From Minicystis rosea (GTDB lineage Bacteria > Myxococcota_A > Polyangia > Polyangiales > Polyangiaceae): a DNA stretch of 64,000 bases. The notes under the pieces are model-generated. The model was not told the origin of the DNA and did not search any database. It saw only the letters and a list, made by a program, of their open reading frames with translations. The DNA lies in NCBI GenBank assembly GCA_001931535.1, contig CP016211.1:15205501-15269500 (forward strand), in the 5' to 3' direction. Positions 34,701-41,646 of the stretch are shown in pieces; the first letter of the stretch is position 1, and each line of letters begins with the position of its first letter. Made by a program: the position numbers and the translations under genes.

Positions 34701-35515
34701 ACATCCCCCGCGCCAACACCATCATCATCGATCGCGCCGACATGTTCGGCTTGGCGCAGCTCTACCAGCTCCGCGGGCGCGTGGGCCGCTCGAAGGAGAG
34801 GGCGTATTGCTATCTGGTGGTGCCGCCCGTCAACGCCATGACCGACGAGTCCCGATCGCGCATCGAGGCTTTGGAGCGGCACACGGAGCTGGGATCGGGC
34901 TTTCAGATCGCGTCGCTCGATCTCGAGCTGCGCGGCTCGGGCGATCTCCTCGGCGGCGAGCAGAGCGGGAACGTGGCCCAGGTCGGGTTCGAGCTCTTCT
35001 GCCAGATGCTCGACGAGGCCGTGCACGAGCTGCGCGGCGAGCCGGTGGTGCACGACGTCGATCCGGAGCTGTCCTTCGACGCCGACGCGCTCCTGCCGGA
35101 GGACTACATCGCCGACGTGGGCGTGCGCCTCTCGCTCTACAAGCGCCTCGCGAGCGCCTCCTCGGCGGAGGACGTGCAGGATCTCGCGACCGAGATGGAA
35201 GATCGCTTCGGCCCGCCGCCGCCCGAGGCGCGGCGCTTCGTGCATCTCATGCGGCTCAAGACGGAGCTCCGCCGCTTGAAGGTGCTCGGCTGCGAGGCTA
35301 CGGCCAAGAGCGTCACGCTCCATCTGCGCGACGACACGCCGCTCGATCCGGCCAAGCTGACCAAGCTGCTCGGCGGCAAGGCGTCGGCGTACAAGCTCTC
35401 GCCCGACATGCGCCTCACCCGCAGATCGCGGGAGGCGGAGGCCTTCACGAGCGGCCTCGAGGCCGCCGACAAGCTGCTCTCGGAGCTCGTGGGCTGCCTC
35501 AAGGACGCGGCCTGA
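31769..35515 (+). CDS. mfd: Transcription-repair coupling factor
   Basis: The product has 1248 residues, close to the usual length of about 1150. It removes RNA polymerase stalled at DNA lesions and recruits UvrA. The order of domains is standard: UvrB-like N-terminal module (YLPNEQSPYADVSPDRKGAQ region); CarD-like RNA-polymerase-binding domain from about residue 578 (GDFVVHVEHGIGRYLGL); SF2 helicase with Walker A GDVGFGKTE (about residue 730) and VVDEEQRFG (about 830); motif VI QLRGRVGRSKERAYCYL; and a C-terminal TRCF domain. ATG 31769 is chosen because sequence similarity starts there; the ribosome site is weak. The gene is divergent from the PP2C operon. Confidence 0.97.
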   Translation: MPAAPNTGSLKASLAELTHLTALDLAPEEPAPAADLDPIPSFDVPIDRRVVTAAELATAIAGAGARAHHATGAFGGATGLVLRALAQRTKRRIVALTADVDAARALAADTSFLLGERNADDAEAEGADVFGRVLLYLPNEQSPYADVSPDRKGAQMRLATLFHLAVDLPWSILVMPIAALSRKVVPKDEVVEHAELIIAEHEIDRDKLVARLGQCGYVRSPLVEDPGTFAVRGSLLDVWTPTAELPVRIELYGDLVMSIKAFDPETQKTVRDLREVWVSPAREAVMTPEAVERARERVRAACDTVDWPSSKARALVDDVASGRAFFGAEGFLPAYVDLAPFAEYLSEDAVFVLEDPAAITSALRDELGRVTADEGQKGREPRFPLSSFYELEGKVAGLLGARTVLALHRTGVEGTAADPASLERFEVTPDDAATLATHDQADLERAIKAARASHGKTGALDPLVRRVQAWQDAGLRVILAARAATQVERLTTLLRHRDLKVKARLGAFDTKLLDDADPAVRGATQVVVGALARGVVAPAEGLVLVTEEEIFGARAHRRSGRSSGSAANKGRAFVEDLRSLSTGDFVVHVEHGIGRYLGLQHKQVGALTVDLLAVEYAGGDKLYLPVYRLNQIQKYAGGEAAPKLDRLGGQTFAKTKARVQKNLRKMADELLRLYAERRAAVGEGVPPPDDDYRAFEATFPFDETPDQARAIVDVDADLEASRPMDRLVCGDVGFGKTEVAIRAAFRVASAGKQVAVLCPTTVLAQQHFRSFEARMSSYPINVRAMSRFQTKQEQDDTNRGLRDGSVDIVVGTHRLLSKDIHFKRLGLLVVDEEQRFGVTHKERIKQLKTNVDVLTLSATPIPRTLQMAVTGLRDMSIITTPPVDRRAIRTVVTRHDENVIREAVTRELSRGGQVFYVYNRVEGLYERAARLAELVPTARIAVAHGQMTESALEQAMLDFVEGRFDVLCATAIIESGLDIPRANTIIIDRADMFGLAQLYQLRGRVGRSKERAYCYLVVPPVNAMTDESRSRIEALERHTELGSGFQIASLDLELRGSGDLLGGEQSGNVAQVGFELFCQMLDEAVHELRGEPVVHDVDPELSFDADALLPEDYIADVGVRLSLYKRLASASSAEDVQDLATEMEDRFGPPPPEARRFVHLMRLKTELRRLKVLGCEATAKSVTLHLRDDTPLDPAKLTKLLGGKASAYKLSPDMRLTRRSREAEAFTSGLEAADKLLSELVGCLKDAA

Positions 35516-35518
35516 TCG

Positions 35519-36424
35519 TCACATCCCGGCGAGGTGCGGCGCGAGGGTCTGCGCGATCCACGTGAGCACGGCGCGCGTGCGCTTCGGCACGTTGCGCCCG
35601 TGCGCGTGGACGAGGTGCACGGGCATCGGCTCCGCGGTGTGCTCGGGGAGGATCTCCACGAGATCGCCGCGCGCGATGGCCGCCGCGTGCCCGTAGCGCG
35701 GCGCCTGGATGATGCCGAGGCCCGCGAGGCAGGCGGCTTCGTAGGCGTCGGCATTGTTCACCGTGACGAGACAGTGCATGGGGCGCTCTCGGTAGCCCTT
35801 CCCGTCGTGGAACTCGAAGGTCGGCGGGTCGGCCCCGAGCCCGAGCGAGTAGTGGACGAGGACGTGCCCGTCGAGATCGGCGAGCGTTCGCGGCCGGCCG
35901 TACCGTCGCAGGTATGCGGGGCTCACGTAGTTCATCATGGCGAGGGCGCCGAGCCGCTGGGCCACGAGATCCGAGTCGCCGAGCGCGCCGATGCGGAGCA
36001 CGCAGTCGAAGCCCTCGCGCACCACGTCGACGCGGCGATCGGTCGTGCTAAGCTGGATTTCGAGCTGCGGATGCGCGGCGAGGAGCTCGGGCAGGCGCGG
36101 GATGATGACGGCGCGCGCCAGGCTCACGGGCAGGTCCACGCGGACCTTGCCGCGCAGGGCGCCCTTCGTTTGGAACATGGCCCCGAGCTCGTCGGCTTCG
36201 GTCACGAGCCGCTTGGCCCGGGCGAGGAAGGTCTCGCCGTCGGGGGTGAGGCGCACGCTCCGCGTGGTGCGGTGGAGCAGCCGGACGGAGACCTCCGCCT
36301 CGAGCGCGCGCACGTGGAGCGAGACGCGCGCCTTCTGCATCCCGAGCTGCTCGGCGGCGCGCGTGAAGCTCGCCAGCTCGGCCACTTTCACGAAGATCCG
36401 CAGGGATTCGAGCTCCATGCTCAT
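35519..36424 (-). CDS. LysR-family transcriptional regulator
   Basis: The product has 301 residues, standard for the family. Residues 3-62 are the winged helix-turn-helix (ELESLRIFVKVAELASFTRA, then LHRTTRSVRLTPDGETFLAR). The periplasmic-binding-like effector domain follows, with VRVDLPVSLARAVIIPRLPE and a C-terminal stretch typical of the CrgA/DsdC-like subgroup. It is divergent from an SDR gene, a common LysR-target layout. The start abuts a perfect palindrome (36425-36443) that also covers its ribosome site, suggesting autoregulation. It converges on mfd with 3 bp between stops. Confidence 0.95.
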   Translation of the reverse strand: MSMELESLRIFVKVAELASFTRAAEQLGMQKARVSLHVRALEAEVSVRLLHRTTRSVRLTPDGETFLARAKRLVTEADELGAMFQTKGALRGKVRVDLPVSLARAVIIPRLPELLAAHPQLEIQLSTTDRRVDVVREGFDCVLRIGALGDSDLVAQRLGALAMMNYVSPAYLRRYGRPRTLADLDGHVLVHYSLGLGADPPTFEFHDGKGYRERPMHCLVTVNNADAYEAACLAGLGIIQAPRYGHAAAIARGDLVEILPEHTAEPMPVHLVHAHGRNVPKRTRAVLTWIAQTLAPHLAGM

Positions 36425-36443
36425 TGTTTCGCCTCACGAAACA
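36425..36443. promoter_or_regulatory. LysR-type operator palindrome
   Basis: The 19-bp site TGTTTCGCCTCACGAAACA has perfect 7-bp arms and fits the T-N11-A LysR box. It lies immediately before the lysR start codon, so bound protein would block translation initiation or transcription of lysR, and could activate the divergent SDR gene 90 bp away. Confidence 0.7.
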
Positions 36444-36533
36444 GTGTGTCGGAAACCGCTGCCTTCCGAAAGAGGGGGCAGGGGCTTATCGATAGGGAGC
36501 GACACGCGCCCGACGCGCGAAAGGAGCTTTCCC

Positions 36534-37325
36534 ATGAGCACGCCCACCCGTCCGTTCACCGCCCCGTCCCGTGTCTCGATCGCCGTCGTCACCGGCGGCA
36601 GCCGCGGGCTCGGCAAGAGCATGGCGCTCCACCTCGCCGATCACGGCATCGACAGCGTCATCACCTACCGCTCGGCCGCGGACGAGGCCCGCAACGTGGT
36701 CGCGCAGATCGAGGCCAAGGGCCGGAAGGCCGTGGCCCTGCCGCTCGACGTGGCCGACGCGTCGAGCTTCGGCGCCTTCGCCGAGAAGCTCGCGGCCGAG
36801 CTCGGCCGCGTGTGGCAGCGCGATCGCTTCGACGCGCTGGTGAACAACGCCGGCATCGGGCTCCACGCCTCGTTCGCCGAGACCACCGAGGCGCAGTTCG
36901 ACGAGCTGATGAAGACCCACCTCAAAGGGCCGTTCTTCCTCACGCAGAAGCTCCTGCCGCTGATCGCGGACGGCGGCCGCATCCTCAACGTGTCGACCGG
37001 CCTCGCGCGCTTCAGCTTCCCCGGATATTCGGCCTACGCCACGATGAAGGGTGGAATCGAGGTCCTGACCCGCTACCTGGCGAAGGAGCTCGGCCCGCGC
37101 GGCATCTCGGTGAACGTGATCGCGCCCGGCGCCATCGAGACCGACTTCGGCGGCGGCGTCGTGCGCGACAACGACCAGATGAACAAGATGATCGCCGCGC
37201 AAACGGCCCTCGGCCGCGTCGGTCTCCCGGACGACATCGGCGGCGCCGTGGCGCTCCTTCTCTCGCCCGAGGGCAAGTGGATCACCGCCCAACGCATCGA
37301 GGTTTCGGGCGGAATGATGCTTTAG
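36534..37325 (+). CDS. Short-chain dehydrogenase/reductase (classical SDR)
   Basis: The product has 263 residues. The cofactor motif is VVTGGSRGLGKSMA (TGxxxGxG), the structural NNAG is present (LVNNAGIG), and the active site reads NVSTGLARFSFPGYSAYATMK, with Tyr and Lys in YxxxK spacing and an upstream Ser. The C-terminal PGAIETDFGGG and ITAQRIEVSGGMML match the family. AAGGAG precedes the ATG at 36534. It uses NAD(P)H to reduce an unknown carbonyl substrate and is probably controlled by the divergent LysR protein. Confidence 0.95.
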   Translation: MSTPTRPFTAPSRVSIAVVTGGSRGLGKSMALHLADHGIDSVITYRSAADEARNVVAQIEAKGRKAVALPLDVADASSFGAFAEKLAAELGRVWQRDRFDALVNNAGIGLHASFAETTEAQFDELMKTHLKGPFFLTQKLLPLIADGGRILNVSTGLARFSFPGYSAYATMKGGIEVLTRYLAKELGPRGISVNVIAPGAIETDFGGGVVRDNDQMNKMIAAQTALGRVGLPDDIGGAVALLLSPEGKWITAQRIEVSGGMML

Positions 37326-37403
37326 CGAGCGCAGGTGATCGCACCCTGCCGTCGAGGGCCTGCCGTCCGAACCGCATCGTCGGGTGGCAGGCTCGCCGCT
37401 TCG

Positions 37404-38234
37404 TCAGAGGCTCGTGGATTCGGTCTTCTTCACCTTCTGAAGCCTCGAGATCGTTTGCTGCACATCTCGAATCCGAGACTCGATGTCACGCCGCTTGGCC
37501 GGGTCGGTGGTCTTGGCGCGCTGGTCGAGCAGGCGTGACAGCTCCTGGGTCTGATACGAGAGCTGGCGATTGACGTTGGGCGGCGGAGCCACGCCGGCAG
37601 GTACGACATGATGTCGGGGCTCGGCCGGGGCCGCGCTCTCCACGGGGGCCGCGGTCACCACCGGGGCCTCCGTCACGCTCGAGGAGGCCGGCGGCATCCT
37701 GCAGCCCACGGGCGGTGAAGCGGCGGGGTGCATCATAAGGAACGCGCTCGAAGACGCCACGGCACCGCCGACGACCGCGCTCACGAGCGCCAGGCGGCGG
37801 CGCTTCTTCTGGACACCCACGGGGCAATCCGAGGTGAGCACGGTGCCATCGGCGCGGCGGTAGATGCGGAGACAGACCTCGCCGACGACGCCGCCGAGGA
37901 AGGCCTCGGCCTCCTCGCGGGTCATCCCGGCCAGGTTGTGCACCTCCTTGTCGCATTGGAGGCAGAGGCGGGTGCGCTCGTCGCCGATCATGCTGTTCCA
38001 ATCGGCGGGGCAGGGGCTCGCGATCCGCGCGTCGTCGAGCATGGAGACCTTCGGACCCGCGACCGCCTGCGCGAGCTTGCCGCGCACGTCCTCGATCTCC
38101 TGCTCGATTTGCTTCTCCACCTCCGCGAGCGCCGTGAGGCTCTGGGTCTGGGCCCGCACGACCTCGAGCTGCTCGAGGAGGGCTTGGAGCCGGAGCGTCA
38201 GGGCGTCGGTCTCGTCACGGTAGGGTGCGGTCAT
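37404..38234 (-). CDS. Single-pass membrane protein with Cys-rich zinc-knuckle-like domain
   Basis: The product has 276 residues. An N-terminal coiled coil (residues 8-58: LRLQALLEQLEVVRAQTQSL) is followed by a compact domain with CPADWNSMIGDERTRLCLQC, EVHNLAGMTREEAEAFL and VCLRIYRRADGTVLTSDCPV. This arrangement recurs in many Polyangiales proteins with no known function. Next comes a transmembrane helix (LALVSAVVGGAVASSSAFLM), then a Pro/Ala-rich linker and a C-terminal coiled coil. It probably lies in the inner membrane with the Cys domain in the cytoplasm. Confidence 0.8.
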   Translation of the reverse strand: MTAPYRDETDALTLRLQALLEQLEVVRAQTQSLTALAEVEKQIEQEIEDVRGKLAQAVAGPKVSMLDDARIASPCPADWNSMIGDERTRLCLQCDKEVHNLAGMTREEAEAFLGGVVGEVCLRIYRRADGTVLTSDCPVGVQKKRRRLALVSAVVGGAVASSSAFLMMHPAASPPVGCRMPPASSSVTEAPVVTAAPVESAAPAEPRHHVVPAGVAPPPNVNRQLSYQTQELSRLLDQRAKTTDPAKRRDIESRIRDVQQTISRLQKVKKTESTSL

Positions 38235-38533
38235 GACCCGCTGTCGACGATCACGCGGGCCGAAGGATCTTCAGGAAAACGGCGCCTCGCCATTTTCCGC
38301 CTGGGCAAAGCCCATTTCGCCGATCCCGCGCGGGAGCGGCCGGCAGCGCGCACCTTTCGTGACGTGTGCCGCCGGCAGGTCGGTCGAGGCCCATCGAGGA
38401 GGGCCTGTTGCTCGATGCGACGAGGTCGGTGATTCGTCTCGGTCACATCGAGATGGATGCGCTCATCACACGTGACATGCGGGCTTCGGTCCAGAATGGT
38501 TTGCCGGAGCCCACGGGATCATCGATGGTTCGA
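38235..38533. other. Noncoding gap
   Basis: About 300 bp between two minus-strand genes. Short frames here lack starts, domains and codon bias. The right end passes into the hairpin cluster at 38534. Confidence 0.5.
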
Positions 38534-38609
38534 GGGCCGCTCGGGGGGCGGCCCCATCGTGATCAGCGCCGGCTTGTCCGGCGCGGGGTTTGGGGCCGCT
38601 TGCGGCCCC
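38534..38609. terminator. Three consecutive GC hairpins after the protease stop codon
   Basis: GGGCCGC/GCGGCCC (38534-38554), GCGCCGG-CTTGT-CCGGCGC (38566-38584) and GGGGCCGC-TT-GCGGCCCC (38592-38609) follow one another. The first and third are each trailed by CATCGTGATCA. The third lies 7 bp past the stop of the minus-strand protease gene. The same 18-base hairpin recurs at 58081 after another minus-strand stop. No T-tract follows, so termination would be by RNA structure or Rho. Confidence 0.6.
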
Positions 38610-38616
38610 ATCGTGA

Positions 38617-39363
38617 TCACTCCGCGTGCGCGGCCACCTGCTCGTCGATCCAGGCTTTGACGAGGTCCACGCGGGCCAGCACTTCGGCGCCGCCGCCGGC
38701 GCCGGAGTTGACGGCGACGATGGTGTGGGTGCCATTGGCCATGTCGGGACCACCGGAGTCGCCCGACTCGATGATTTCTCGAGCCATGTAGTCGAAGGGG
38801 AAGCCCATGCGCGCGCCGCCCGTCACGGCCATGGGCTGGCTGACGAAGAGGTGATTGTCGTAGCGGACGCCGTCCTGGATGCGGCCGATGTTGACGATGG
38901 CGTCACCCTCGTAGAGAGGCGCGCTGGCCAGCGTGGGATAGGCATCGAGCTGGATGGGCGTGCTCAGGAAGACGAGCCCGATGTCGTGGCGATTGGGATT
39001 GACCGCGTGGGCGTCGGTGGCGCTGTAAAGCGTGGCAGCCTCGGCGGCGGTGGCGCGCTGGGCGCCCGCGTACGGAGCGCGGATGTCCCAACCATCGAAG
39101 CCGACGACGCAGTGACCGGCCGTGAGCACCACGGTGGGCGTGATGAGTGAGCCCGAGCAGGCCGCGAGAGGACGGCCACCGCGCTTCATGTCGATGACCA
39201 CGGCCTCCGGATAATCGCTGGCCACACGACCACCGCGAATTGCGGCACCGGCGGCGCCGATCTCGCCGTCGTCAGGGAGGGAGTCACGGTCTCCATCGAC
39301 GCAGGCCGCTTGGGTGGCGGCGAGGGCGGACAACAGCACGAACACGAAGGCCTTGCGAGTCAT
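38617..39363 (-). CDS. Secreted trypsin-like serine protease
   Basis: The product has 248 residues, the normal S1 size. The signal peptide ends ATQAAC, so it may be lipidated at Cys21 or cleaved by signal peptidase I. Mature sequence starts near IRGGRVASDYPEAV, resembling the activation site. The triad is His84 (TAGHC), Asp127 (RHDIGLV) and Ser203 (ESGDSGGP), all intact, with S1 pocket segment VNSGAGGG. It is expected in the periplasm or outside the cell. Compared with the protease at 676 it lacks the long Pro-rich linker and has no frameshift. Confidence 0.9.
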   Translation of the reverse strand: MTRKAFVFVLLSALAATQAACVDGDRDSLPDDGEIGAAGAAIRGGRVASDYPEAVVIDMKRGGRPLAACSGSLITPTVVLTAGHCVVGFDGWDIRAPYAGAQRATAAEAATLYSATDAHAVNPNRHDIGLVFLSTPIQLDAYPTLASAPLYEGDAIVNIGRIQDGVRYDNHLFVSQPMAVTGGARMGFPFDYMAREIIESGDSGGPDMANGTHTIVAVNSGAGGGAEVLARVDLVKAWIDEQVAAHAE

Positions 39364-39852
39364 GGGCTCTCTCCTGCTGAGGGGGGCGCTCGGGCAGCAC
39401 GCGACCGGACGACGGCCGATGGCGGACGTCGCACAAGGATCGTTTGCGCGTTACGACGTGAGCCCGAGGACCACAGGGCACGCCTGTGGACCCCGGGGTA
39501 TACCGGGCGCTCTCGGCTCGTTCAACCCATTCATTCCTCAACCAGGGCAGAATCGACGCGGAGTGTCGGGCAGCATTCGTATCGACCGGATACCGTATGA
39601 TTTGCCGGCCTTCTGGCATCGAGTCGAGATTCGGTGCGCGGCGCGAGCGCGATCGAGAATGGTTGTCGGAGCTGCGGTCAGAGAATGGATGTTCGGCGAC
39701 GCGCTCATCGCGCCTCACAGGCAGGCGCGCGAGCGCTGGAATCGAGGAAGGTGCGGAGGAGGGGCGGGCACCGCCACAAAATGCGAGCGCCGCGTGTCAG
39801 CAGTCCTGACGACGCGGCGCGAGTGGCTGTCTCGGTCAGCCGTCCGAAGACG
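39364..39852. other. Noncoding gap
   Basis: No supported gene in these 489 bp between two minus-strand genes. GC content is slightly lower than in flanking coding DNA. Nothing repeat-like or hairpin-rich stands out. Confidence 0.5.
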
Positions 39853-40161
39853 TCACTGTCCGACGGGATCGAGCATGTCGTAGAGCTCGCGGGCCTCGGC
39901 CTCGGAGGGGGTGTATCCGGCGGAGGAGGCGCGGAGCATGCGCTCCACGAGGAGCTTGGCGTCGTTCACCTTGGCGCGCTTGAGCGGCAAATACACGTCC
40001 GGATTGCCCGCGAAGTTCGCCATGCCGTCGAGATCGACCTCGAGGTGCGCGTTGGTGAGGTTCACCTCGACCTTCTTCACGTGACTCTTGTTGTCGTGAA
40101 TCTTCTTCAGGTACGTGTAAAGCTCGTCCGGATTCCTGGGCATGGTGCGCGTGAACGACAT
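39853..40161 (-). CDS. Small uncharacterised protein
   Basis: The product has 102 residues, with AAGGAG upstream of ATG 40161. The sequence (MPRNPDELYTYLKKIHDNKS, then VEVNLTNAHLEVDLDGMANF) looks like one small alpha/beta domain with no signal peptide. No family is recognised. Good codon use and a normal ribosome site make it a real gene. It lies 250 bp downstream of the deoxyhypusine-synthase-like gene on the same strand. Confidence 0.7.
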   Translation of the reverse strand: MSFTRTMPRNPDELYTYLKKIHDNKSHVKKVEVNLTNAHLEVDLDGMANFAGNPDVYLPLKRAKVNDAKLLVERMLRASSAGYTPSEAEARELYDMLDPVGQ

Positions 40162-40411
40162 AGAGCGACGCTCCTTGGGTTGGGGGCGCGAGGCCCTCGG
40201 CCCGGAGTAGAGCACGGAAGAGCACGGCGCTGGCGCACAAAGAGGGCCCGCTCACCGTGCCGTCATCGAAACGGCGCGGCGCGTAACAAAAGCGGAGCAG
40301 TGGAGTTCGGAAGGGGCCCCCGGACGAAGCCAACAGGTGGTTTCGTCCGAGGAAAGTCGTTGAGGGGATGAATGGATGGGGGAATGGGCGCGGCGCGCGA
40401 CGGCGTGTGCC

Positions 40412-41527
40412 CTACTTGATTTTACCGAGGCGCTCCAGGACGGCCCGGACGAGGAGAGGCCAAGCGACGGTGGCGTCGGCGTAGACCTCGGCGAACTTGC
40501 CACCTTCGCTCGGGGGCACGAACTTCCCCCAGCTCACGCCCTCGGAATAGGTGCAGCCGGAGAGGCCGCCCCAATGCACGGGCTCCGGGCAGATGCGCAC
40601 GCCGTATTGGAAGCGCGGGTGCTCCATTTCGACGCCGAGGCGGTGCTGGACGATGTCGTAGAAGGGCGCGACCTGCTGGGCCCAGTTGCGCGGCACGCCG
40701 CCGCCGATGGTGAAGATGCCAATCCGCTTCTTGGTGCGGATGAGGCGCGCATAGCTGAGCAGATCGAGGAAGGGATTGTAGGACGGGGGCGCGGCGTGCT
40801 TCCACACGTCGAAGTCGGGCGCGTTGCCGTGCTGCGCGTGGATGCGGCGGAGCATCCACGTGGCGACGTCGAGGCCCATCTCGCTGTCGGTGAAGGCCGG
40901 GACGTAGACAGGTACGTTGTTGAGGTAGGCGCTGCGGAGGATGCCGGGGGAGTCACCCATCTCCGCCAGGGCCTTGCCCAATTGACGACAGATGATCTCG
41001 CTCGACCAAGGCTCCTTGGGATCGAGCTTGTCGAGCTGGGCGCGGACGAACTCGTCGATGGTGTTGAGGTTCGCCTCCATCTCGAGCGTGTCGTAGACGC
41101 GGTTGTAGCCCTTCTCGAAGAGCTCCTCGTCCGACTGCGCGGGGTTCACCTTGTAATGGGTGAGGCCGACCGCTTCGCTGAGGCCGTGGGCCATGAGCGC
41201 GCCGGTGCTGATGACGCAATGGATCATCCCGGCTTCGATCATGCGGACGATCACCGTGGCCATCTTGGCGACCGTCATCGCGCCGGAGAAGGTGGCGACG
41301 ATGAGGCAGTCCGGATCCTGCGCCATGGTGGTGAGCACGTCCGCCGCCTCGCCGAGCGCCCGGCCGCTGAAGGCCGTTTTCGACATGGCGCGCACGAGAT
41401 CGTCGAAGGTCTTGATCTCGAGCGGATCGAGCGAGACGAGCGGCACGAGGTGATCCTCTCCACCGTCGGAGAGGCTGCGGACGGCGCCCGCATGGTGGTG
41501 ATGATGGTGCTTGTCGCGGTCGGACAT
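40412..41527 (-). CDS. Deoxyhypusine-synthase-family protein
   Basis: The product has 371 residues, as usual for the family. Conserved segments include LIVATFSGAMTVAKMATVI, CVISTGALMAHGLSEAVG, GIFTIGGGVPRNWAQQ and SGCTYSEGVSWGKF, with Lys335 at the position of the covalent intermediate lysine. In eukaryotes and archaea the enzyme modifies eIF5A; bacterial relatives lack that substrate and are thought to make homospermidine or other polyamines from spermidine. The start MSDRDKHHHHHHAG carries a natural run of six His. ATG 41527 is preferred to an upstream start because family similarity begins soon after it. Confidence 0.9.
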   Translation of the reverse strand: MSDRDKHHHHHHAGAVRSLSDGGEDHLVPLVSLDPLEIKTFDDLVRAMSKTAFSGRALGEAADVLTTMAQDPDCLIVATFSGAMTVAKMATVIVRMIEAGMIHCVISTGALMAHGLSEAVGLTHYKVNPAQSDEELFEKGYNRVYDTLEMEANLNTIDEFVRAQLDKLDPKEPWSSEIICRQLGKALAEMGDSPGILRSAYLNNVPVYVPAFTDSEMGLDVATWMLRRIHAQHGNAPDFDVWKHAAPPSYNPFLDLLSYARLIRTKKRIGIFTIGGGVPRNWAQQVAPFYDIVQHRLGVEMEHPRFQYGVRICPEPVHWGGLSGCTYSEGVSWGKFVPPSEGGKFAEVYADATVAWPLLVRAVLERLGKIK

Positions 41528-41646
41528 GCGCGCCCTTATAGCCCACTCTTTCACGGCGTCCCACCTCACCGCGGCCGGCGCCGGGCTTGGCCGCGCGCCG
41601 CGACCGAGAGCGATCGAGCACCGCCGGAGCCTTGCGCGCGACTAGG

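Noticed and set aside
31754..35323. Long minus-strand open frame (1189 codons) opposite mfd
   Set aside because: Its composition is that of a reversed high-GC gene and the plus strand encodes the full set of Mfd domains.
40412..41527. Eukaryotic contamination because of the deoxyhypusine-synthase-like gene
   Set aside because: Codon use and GC content match the neighbours and the gene has bacterial-type spacing; bacterial homologues of this family are known.
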